Source of the DNA: Macrotis lagotis
Lineage: Eukaryota; Chordata; Mammalia; Peramelemorphia; Peramelidae
Direction: 5' to 3'
Length of the DNA: 64,000 bases
Assembly (NCBI RefSeq): GCF_037893015.1
Contig: NC_133665.1
Span: 41,368,537 to 41,432,536, forward strand
The notes beneath the pieces are model-generated. The model had not been told where the DNA came from. It saw only the letters and a program-made list of their open reading frames with translations, and searched no databases. The first letter of the stretch is position 1, and each line of letters begins with the position of its first letter. Of the stretch, positions 57,107 through 64,000 are shown piece after piece. Position numbers and translations under genes: made by a program.

Positions 57107-57729
57107 AGATCCAAATCTTTTAAAAATTTATTTTCATCTATATGTACATGAATATTTCCAAGTTATAAACTTTCCCTTTGCCCTCCCTTTCTACCCTCTT
57201 CCCTCAAGAGGAAACAGTCAGGTTAGCATTTTGCATACATATTTTGCTAAACATGTTTACAAATTAGTAAATTTTGGCATGAGGAATTAGGATAAAGGGA
57301 ATGAGATACATAAGAGATATTTTTTAAGTGTTCATCAGATTTGGAGGGTTTTTTTCTGTATGTTTTGTTTTGTTTTGTTTTGCTTCCTCTGGTTGGGGAT
57401 AATATAGTCCATATCCAGTCAAATAAAGTTGTCCTAGTTCTCTGGACTGCCAAGAGGAGCTGCTTCCATCAAGGTTGTTCATCGCACAATACTGTTGTTG
57501 ATGTGTACATTGTCCTCTTGGTTCTTCTCCCTTCACTCAGCATCAGATCCTGTAACTCATTTCATGCTTCTCTAGAGTCTGAACCTTTATGGTTTCTTAT
57601 AGAACAACAGTATTCCAGGGTATTCATATGCCATAACTTGTTGTGACATTCCCCAATTGATGGGCATCCCCTCAATTTCCAATTCTTTGCCACTACAGAA
57701 AGAGCTGCTCTGCAGAGATCCAAATCTTT
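57107..57729 (-). mobile_element. L1 3' end, antisense, with perfect 14-base TSD
   Basis: Body 57121-57715 ('ttctctggactgccaagagg', 'cttctcccttcactcagcat', 'cccaattgatgggcatcccc', 'tttgccactacagaaagagc'). Flanks 'agatccaaatcttt' at 57107-57120 and 57716-57729 are identical. Confidence 0.95.
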
Positions 57730-58199
57730 ACCCTAACCAGATCACTGAAGCTGGCACATCACAGCACCCAGGGCACACCCATCCCATTGACAAGGGAGTT
57801 AGCTTTGGGAGAACAGTCCTATATGTATTTCTATAATGAATCTGGATACAGTTCATCTCTGCTCACTTTCTTTCCCTCCTATGATTTGTGTCTAGATTAG
57901 GAATGAGCTGGTAAATGTTTAACAACTAGATCTCCTAGAGAAAAAAAAGTGTATACACAATTTTAAGGTTTAATATGCATTATTAATATTTCCCCCATCA
58001 CTTTCTTAATTCTAGAAAATGAACAAAATGACATATCAAGCCCTGACTAATAGAGGTTGCTGACTTCACAAGTGTAAATACTCACCCTGAAAACTTAACA
58101 ATTTGATGGTTTCAGAGTTAACTCCTGCTCACCCCTGATTAAGACTCAGAAAAAGGACAAAATAATTAAAGAATCAGACAAACAGCCCACAAAACATTT
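57730..58199. other. No recognised feature
   Basis: Nothing assigned. Confidence 0.5.
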
Positions 58200-58490
58200 T
58201 GCTACATGGCATAGTGGATAAAGCACTGGGCTTGAGTCAGGAGGACTGGAGTTTGAATCCAGCCTCACACACTTGACACTTGTTGTGTGACCTTGAGCAA
58301 GTCACTTAACCCTGATTGCCTCACAAACAGGGCCATCTCCAGTTGTCCTGATTCCTATCTGACCACTGGAACCCATTGACTCTGGTGACTTAGCACAGCT
58401 CCCTCCACTCAAATCCAATTCATGTGTTTGTAATGACATCACCTCCCTGTTGTCATGGTCTTATTTGAAAATGAAGGACTTTTGTCCTAA
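58195..58490 (+). mobile_element. Mar-1-type CORE-SINE (long form)
   Basis: 'gcatagtggataaagcactg', 'gagtttgaatccagcctcac', 'gccatctccagttgtcctga', 'gacttagcacagctccctcc' and 'gaaaatgaaggactttt'. A short internal loss removes the 'gatggctctggagg' part. A B-box-like motif is present but belongs to the SINE, not a tRNA gene. Confidence 0.88.
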
Positions 58491-58689
58491 TGTTTTCATT
58501 ATCACTTATGTTCCAAATCTCCTCTTGTAAAGGACTGGTAACCAACAGCATGGGAAAGCAGAGAGATCAAGGGGGGAAACACCATCACCCTGCTAAATAG
58601 GTATATGTTGATGGTTCTCTGGAATAAAATATAACCAACTCTGGGTGACTGTTCTCAATCTGCTCCCAACCCAACTTGTTAGTCTAATT

Positions 58690-59050
58690 ACCCATTACTC
58701 CACTTACTGTACACTGCAATTCCAAACGAAAATGGCCTGTTCTCTGTTACTCACAATACCTTGTCATTCTCTTATCTGGAATTGACTTTCTTCACTCCCT
58801 CCTCATAGAATTTCTCCTTTCCTTAAAGACTTAGCTTAAGCACTATCTTCTACATGAAGCTTTTCCTTATACCCACAATTCTTTTGTATTTCTTCTAGAT
58901 AATTTAATACCTTTACAAATAGATATAAGCATTTTAAGATCAGGGATTATTTAAATTTTTTTTTTGTCTTTGAAATTCCTGTATCTAGCACAGAATCTCA
59001 CACATAGAAGATGCTAAAGAAATTACTCTTTTTGATACATTGATTGATGT
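58690..59050 (+). repeat. L2 LINE 3' end
   Basis: 'cttatctggaattgactttc', 'cttaaagacttagcttaagc', 'ttctacatgaagcttttcct' and 'tctagcacagaatctcacac' then 'agatgctaaagaaat' follow the L2 end in order. Confidence 0.8.
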
Positions 59051-59064
59051 GAGCAATCACCTAT

Positions 59065-59310
59065 TGACCAACTCTGAATGCAAATACTGCCTCAGATATT
59101 AGGAATGCAGTTATGGGCAAATCACTTAACTGCTTGACCTCAGTTTCATTATTTGGAAAATGGAGGTAATAATAACACCCACCTAAAAAAAAAGGGTTGA
59201 TGTGAAAACTGAATGAAGTAAATACATAAAGTATTTTGCAATTGTATTAATGTGGATATTGTTATATAAAGTACTTTTCAAGCCATGAAGTATTAATGTT
59301 AATATTGTTA
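59065..59310 (+). repeat. MIR SINE
   Basis: 'gggcaaatcacttaactgct', 'cctcagtttcattatttgga', 'ggtaataataacacccacct' and 'aaagtattttgcaattg' follow MIR over nearly full length. Confidence 0.8.
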
Positions 59311-59589
59311 TTATCTATCTAGTAAGGAATGGATCAGGTAACCTCTGAGGTCCCTTTGAGCTTTTGAGATTCTTTGACTGAAGGAAGAGATTCACTCCCC
59401 CGCCCCCTTTACATAGTATTAGAGGTGGAATTTGAGTCTGGAATTGGTAGAATTTGAAACTGTCTTAAAGAAACAGAATTCTAGAATGGTGGAAAGAATA
59501 TTCTACTCAACCAGAGAATAGTTTCTAAAAGATAAAACTAGCAAACATGCCAAAGAGCATTATTGAATACTGTCTGTCTGTCCATCTGT

Positions 59590-59795
59590 CAGCATCTAGG
59601 TGACTATGGATAGAGAACCAGGAGTTCAAATATGACATCAAACAAGCACCTACTGTGAGATTCTAGACAAAACTGTTTGCCTCAGTTTCCTCATCTCTAA
59701 AATCAGCTGGAGAAGAAAATGGCAAACTACTCCCATGGTTTTGACAAGAAAACTCCGAATGGGGTCATGAAAAGTTGTACACAACTGATATATAT
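59590..59795 (+). mobile_element. CORE-SINE with RTE-like tail
   Basis: 'gcatctaggtgactatggat', 'cagtttcctcatctctaaaa', 'gagaagaaaatggcaaacta', 'caagaaaactccgaatgggg' and the end 'aaagttgtacacaactga'. The end resembles the last bases of RTE/BovB LINEs; shared retrotransposition machinery is an inference. Confidence 0.85.
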
Positions 59796-60224
59796 ATGTG
59801 TGTGTGTGTGTGTATGTGTGTGTGTTTATATATATATATACATATATATATAAAATTATGCTACTATCTATATCGCCAGAATTTACATGAAATGCCAAAC
59901 ATTACATGTCAACTGAGAATACAGTTTACATGCTAAATAGGAAGAAGCTCCAGGAAGATCTGAGGCAGCTCCAGGTCACTTTGGTTTTCACATCCAAACA
60001 ATTATGTGAACAAGGATCTTACTCTTTCACTGAGGATCTCCCATATGTTGACCTCAGTCTTTCCTACTTGCCTTTTTGCACTCTGTTGTGTTTCAGATCA
60101 CATGCTTTTGGGTAAACATGAATTATTTCCCATTCTCTGAACTTATCCCTTTCTTCCATATTTTTGTGCTTTGTTTATTTCAGCTCTGTGTGGCAGAAAT
60201 AAAATTTCCCTCTTGTAGTAAAAT
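59796..60224. other. (TG)n/(TA)n then unassigned
   Basis: (TA)n and (TG)n at about 59788-59850. The remainder, including a 69-codon frame at 59906-60115, is not recognised. Confidence 0.5.
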
Positions 60225-60420
60225 CAAGAAACATTTATTAGTTCTCTAGTGTGTGCCAGTCACTCTTCTGAGCCCTAAATATACAAAGAAAGTCACCCAA
60301 ACAGTTCCTACCTTCAGAGAGCTCACATTCTAACAAGGGAGAAAACATGTCAACAGCTATGTACGAAAAGGATCTATAAAGATACAATCAGAGTTAGACA
60401 AGGGCTTTAGCCCAAAAAGA
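60225..60420 (-). repeat. L2 3' end, antisense
   Basis: 'aacatttattagttctctag', 'tgtgccagtcactcttctga', 'cagttcctaccttcagagag' and 'gagaaaacatgtcaacagct' follow antisense L2. Confidence 0.75.
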
Positions 60421-61017
60421 CCAATAATAGAGCACTGAATTTAGAAAACTGGTGACAGTACTTTTAGTCTTTATACAACATAAAAAACAGAAATTAGCAT
60501 AGTAAGAAAAGTATTTAAAATAGGATACTATGTTCTCTATAACCAAACCCTTTCCCTGTGGCTTTGTGCCAGTTTCCTGTGGTCTCTACTTTCCCAGAAC
60601 AATAATCCATTCTTCCTCCCAATTGAGAATACCTTTTCTGTCTCTTCATCATGGTATAGTTTGAATTCCTTTCCTTGAGTCTAAAACTTTCTAGTGATGA
60701 TTCTGCTCCATCTCTAAGAGTTTTACAATCTTTCCTTCAAGATTCAAGTGGCTTCATGAATTGTTTTATAATCTTTCTAATTAAAAAGTGCCCATTTAGC
60801 TCATGGATTAGACACTCTGGACTATCCTAATAACTGGACACATTTAATTTTATAAATCAGTTAGTTATCTTTGTTATATCCCTAAATAGATTATAGAATA
60901 TCTTAGGGCTGAGAATGGTCCTATTTTTTTTTGTTTCTCATTGTTTACCAAGTACCCATAGCCTTTGGACTTTGTAGTAACATGGATTTAGGGCTGGAAA
61001 GATATTACCTACTAGAT
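60421..61017. other. No recognised feature
   Basis: Nothing assigned. Confidence 0.5.
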
Positions 61018-61192
61018 GGATTTTTAACTACTTTTTAAACATCATGGACCCCTTTGGCAGTTTGGTAAAATCTTTGTCAAAATAAAATGGTTGTAAATGC
61101 ATAAAATAAATAGGATTACAAAAGAAACAAATCATGGTAAAATATATTTATAAAAAAATATTTAAATTTGAAGACCCTAGTTTAAGAGTCCA
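61018..61192 (+). mobile_element. hAT-like miniature element, most complete copy
   Basis: About 175 bases with inverted ends: left 'ggatttttaacta' (61018-61030), right 'tagtttaagagtcc' (61179-61192). Inside are 'catcatggacccctttggca', 'gtttggtaaaatctttg', 'aaatgcataaaataaatagg' and 'ttacaaaagaaacaaat'. I recognise the family from its 'ggttcttaacc' ends and 'catggacccctttggcag' block but not its name. An 8-base TSD is not visible. Confidence 0.7.
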
Positions 61193-61204
61193 TAATCTAT
61201 TGCA

Positions 61205-61290
61205 ATCTTTTAATATGAATGGGGAAGCTGAGGCCAGGAATAGTTAAGTGTCTTCCCCAACATAGCATAGGCAGCAAGCAGTTCTGACTT
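61205..61290 (-). repeat. MIR SINE fragment, antisense
   Basis: 'aatggggaagctgaggccag', 'gttaagtgtcttccccaaca' follow the antisense MIR core. Confidence 0.6.
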
Positions 61291-61889
61291 CTTCCTTAAA
61301 AATGTTTGTTGAATGAATGAATGAATGAGCCTCTGGTCTGTCAGTTGTTTGATCTATCTCCTGAACACTCATTTTGTAGATTCCTCCAATTCCTATGGAT
61401 CTCCTAATTGTTGACTTAAAGAGGACTCTGTTGCTGGATTGTGGTCTCTCCCGACTTCTGTTTGCCCTTCTGGCTGCTTGTCTCTTTTGCTGTTGGTCCT
61501 GAGCTCTGACTGAATCCCTTAAGCTCTGGCTCCTTGCCTTATGCTGCCTGTGGCCCAGGGCTGACACTTTCAATTATGTCCATTTCTACTTTTTATATGA
61601 ATTCAGGCTTTTTATAGAAGTTTGCCTTAGAAAGGATAAAATGTGCACCGTGACTTGATTTTAAGGGTTGTACAGATTAGATTTACTAGCTCATCTGTAA
61701 AACTAGGGGATTGAACAATATGACTTCTGGGATCTTTTGAAACTCCAGTATTTTATAAAAGATTTGATATGTTTTATCTCTATGGATAGTCACATCCTGT
61801 TTGTGAGATTGCATTCAAAGATTGCAGTTAAAGATTCCCATCAAAGATTCCTCAGACCACTGTACAATCGAGACAGTTGACTCAATTAT
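61291..61889. other. Unassigned
   Basis: (GAAT)n lies at about 61311-61327. A 109-codon minus-strand frame (61244-61573) runs from this stretch into the MIR. It is basic and Q/R-rich without a recognisable domain, and I do not call it a gene. Confidence 0.45.
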
Positions 61890-62525
61890 CCTTTCTAGGG
61901 TATTCATTCCTCCCACCTCTCTCCATTCTATCCAAGTTGTCTAACTTGCTGTTCTCCCAGACCCCTCTTTGATATTTATGCACCAGCTATCTCCCTACTT
62001 TCACATATAGAAAGTTCTTGCTTACCTCTGCCTTTTGGAATCCCAAGCTCTGTATAAGCCTTAGATCAATTTTCACCTTCCCTCTAGCTCAGGTGTTAGT
62101 TCTCATCTCTCCTATCATTTTATTTTTTTCCTGATTAACAAGCATTTATTTTCTCTCTTACTCCTCCCAACTTGTTCTTCAGAACATGGAAGAAGAGAAA
62201 AACCGCGTAACAAATATTCATAGTCAAGCAAAACATATTCCCATATTGGCCATGTCTATCACTCTTCTGCCAAGAGGTCATTAGCAAGCTTTGTTTTTGG
62301 TTTTCTAGAATTACAGTTTGTTATTGCATCCATCAGAATGTTAATGACTGAATATATTTTGTATTAGTTATCTATTTACCTGCTTCCCCTCCCCCACTCC
62401 ATCTTCAGTGGAATATAAGCCCCTTGAGGGTTGGGGTTGCTTCATTTGACTTTGTCTACTTAGGTCCTACCTAACACAGTGTTTGGCACAAAGGAGATAA
62501 AACATGTTAAATTAGTAAATTGACT
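61890..62525 (+). mobile_element. L2 LINE 3' end, split by an antisense LINE piece
   Basis: Left part 61890-62115 ('cttacctctgccttttggaa', 'tcacc...ctagctcaggtg'). Right part 62345-62525 ('ttgtattagttatctattta', 'gaatataagccccttgaggg', 'acacagtgtttggcacaaag'). The two are consecutive in L2. Confidence 0.75.
62116..62345 (-). mobile_element. L1-type 3' end, antisense, inside L2
   Basis: 'ttcctgattaacaagcattt', 'ttctcttactcctcccaact', 'tggccatgtctatcactctt', 'tctgccaagaggtcattagc' and 'ttctagaattacagtttgtt' follow an antisense marsupial LINE 3'UTR. Confidence 0.6.
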
Positions 62526-63744
62526 TATGAAGAATTAAAATAATTTTTAAGGAATCAGTTCTGGTTGCTTTGACTATATTAATAGCAAGCAAAGCAAATG
62601 TGATGATACAATCAGCGGCTCAGTGATCAGTTATAATAGTGCAAATAATAATAACAACTTCTATTATCAGGCTACATAGACAGGGCCATACTGTTTTTGT
62701 CTGATCACTTCTTCACTGGATTACAAGAGGTTAATGCAATCTGAGTTTAAAAAGTTAATTGACTTATTATTGAATTATAATCATTTGAGCAATTATGAAA
62801 CCAGGTGTTCCTGATTGAGATCAATTATTCCTTCACCTGATAACTATAGAGCAAATGAGGACTTAGAAATGCTGTTCAAGTGCACTTCCAGCCTGTCTGA
62901 AGCCTTGTTGAAAGGTATTTATTAAGCCAAGGAGCTGTGGAAAAAAAAACTAACAGAGGACAAGGACAGAGATTAAAATCCTCTAAGAAAGTCTATGTTG
63001 CCTAGAAATTCTGATTTGATCATTAAGTAGCCTTGATAACTGGCAGTATGTTAAGAACTCTTTTATAGGTACCTTCAAGAAACTTCCTGAGGTTGGGCTA
63101 AGTGAAGGAGGGAACTGGAAGACACTGAAGCTAGATATAAACATAGAGTCTGAAGAAACATTTACTAAGCTGTTTCTCTGTTGAAGTATGTTTTTTTTTT
63201 TCATCTGTCACAAGAAAATGTGAAACAACCCTTGGAGAATTTTCTGTTCCATGAAGCAAACCATCATAGAATCAATTGACAAAGATAATAGATTTGGAGC
63301 CCCAAAGGACCAGTGATGAGTTTACCCCTCCTCTTCCCCCCCTTAAAAGTTAACATAGAAATTATTTCCATTGAAGAAATTGCAAATAATAGAACTCCAA
63401 GTTAAACACCCCCACGGGACCACAGGTGACTGATGGTAAAAGATGGGTTCAAAATGTAGGTATACATTTTATAAAACAAGAATAAGACTCGTTCTAGAGG
63501 TAATTCACCACTAACTTGCTGGGAACCCAAGCTAATCATTTTCCTACCCTCTCTGAGACCCAGTTTCTATAGCTCTATAATGACAGGACTTGATTTGCTA
63601 ATTTCTAAGGTTCTTTCTCTTTTTTAATGGAATAAAACAAGTATTTCCATAGCATAGTAGAATAAAAATGTGACTGTATCTATGACACAGCAAATTTACT
63701 ATGTACAACTTGCTATTCCTTTCAAATATACAATAAAAGTATTA
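62526..63744. other. Apparently unique sequence
   Basis: No repeat family or gene recognised over 1.2 kb. The 73-codon minus frame at 62983-63204 has no recognisable domain. Confidence 0.5.
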
Positions 63745-64000
63745 TGTAAATTTTTTCTTCCCTCCCCCCCAGAGATTTCTACCATTAAACATAAGTAGGC
63801 ATATGTATGTATGTGAATGTCTGTATGTATATACACATATATTTTTGTAAAATTATTCTATACATATTTCTATCAGTTCTTTCTCTGGATCCAGATAGCA
63901 TCTTTCTTCATATGCCCTTTATAGTTAATTTAATGCACCATAGTTAATTTGGGTATTTATAATATAATTTGAGTATTTATAATAGAATATCTTATTCACT
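63745..64000 (-). mobile_element. L1 3' end, antisense, cut by the window end
   Basis: 'ttttttcttccctccccccc', 'agatttctaccattaaacat', 'cagttctttctctggatcca', 'gatagcatctttcttcatat' follow an antisense L1 3'UTR and continue past the window. Confidence 0.75.

Noticed and set aside
58195..58290. tRNA gene suggested by a B-box-like 'gtttgaatccagcc'
   Set aside because: The motif belongs to the tRNA-derived head of a CORE-SINE; no cloverleaf with a matching acceptor stem is visible. The same holds for the other SINE heads.
61244..61573. 109-codon basic minus-strand frame
   Set aside because: It overlaps a MIR fragment and a (GAAT)n run, has no recognisable domain, and no promoter or splice context supports it.
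1..64000. Endogenous retrovirus or LTR elements
   Set aside because: I saw no primer-binding-site/LTR pair and no recognisable retroviral gene blocks; the retroelements recognised are LINEs and SINEs.
1..64000. CRISPR array, operons, bacterial promoters or terminators
   Set aside because: The repeat content is mammalian; repeats are dispersed TEs or microsatellites, not regularly spaced.

Overview
The window looks like AT-rich intergenic DNA from a marsupial. The evidence is the repeat content. Short tRNA-derived SINEs with a head of the type 'cagctaggtggcacagtgg' recur about ten times. Longer CORE-SINEs of Mar-1 type end in 'gaatgaaggaca', or in a tail like 'ggggtcatgaaaagttg'. There are many L1 3' ends of the marsupial type, plus abundant old L2, L3/CR1 and MIR. 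I lean toward an opossum-like or other marsupial genome but cannot choose a species. Family names are assigned from memory of consensus sequences, not from a search, and boundaries are usually good to about 10-30 bases unless a target-site duplication (TSD) is given.

I find no intact protein-coding gene. The longest open frames are low-complexity (GA or GAAA tracts) or relics inside repeats. The gene-derived material is a processed pseudogene of phosphatidylinositol transfer protein beta (19456-20258), a 5'-truncated antisense 7SL RNA pseudogene (about 53525-53725), decayed L1 ORF1/ORF2 fragments, and the N-terminal part of a pogo-like transposase (33679-34130).

Layout. 1-3.8 kb: an L2 3' end, then an L1 3' end split by an ORF1-only (HAL1-like) element with a 10-base TSD. 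4-16 kb: L2 antisense pieces (one over 1.1 kb), MIRs, a 330-bp purine tract and several SINEs with clear TSDs. 18-23 kb: an old sense L1 broken by a 0.5-kb SINE-related element, the PITPNB pseudogene, an antisense L1 3' end and a SINE. 24-27 kb: L2 on both strands, and a hAT-like miniature element split by a CORE-SINE. 27.8-31.6 kb: an antisense L1 lacking most of ORF2 with an inverted ORF1 block, then a LINE 3' end carrying a SINE that itself carries a copied piece of L1 5'UTR. 32-35.8 kb: a second HAL1-like copy containing a pogo-type DNA element that contains an antisense L1 3' end. 36-47 kb: a very old L1 ORF1, an L3 antisense element interrupted by SINE/MIR sequence, more L2, stacked antisense L1 5' halves and a long GA repeat. 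48-64 kb: L2 and L3 pieces, the 7SL pseudogene, a tail-to-tail inverted pair of L1 3' ends, CORE-SINEs and an L2 split by an antisense LINE piece.

The elements do not act together as a system. The value of the window is its stratigraphy: clean nesting gives relative ages for HAL1, pogo, L1 and the SINEs. I looked for a new system and did not find one. The most unusual structures are the three-level nest at 32-35.8 kb, the 255-bp L1-5'UTR block lodged in a SINE, and the antisense L1 with an internally flipped ORF1 block.
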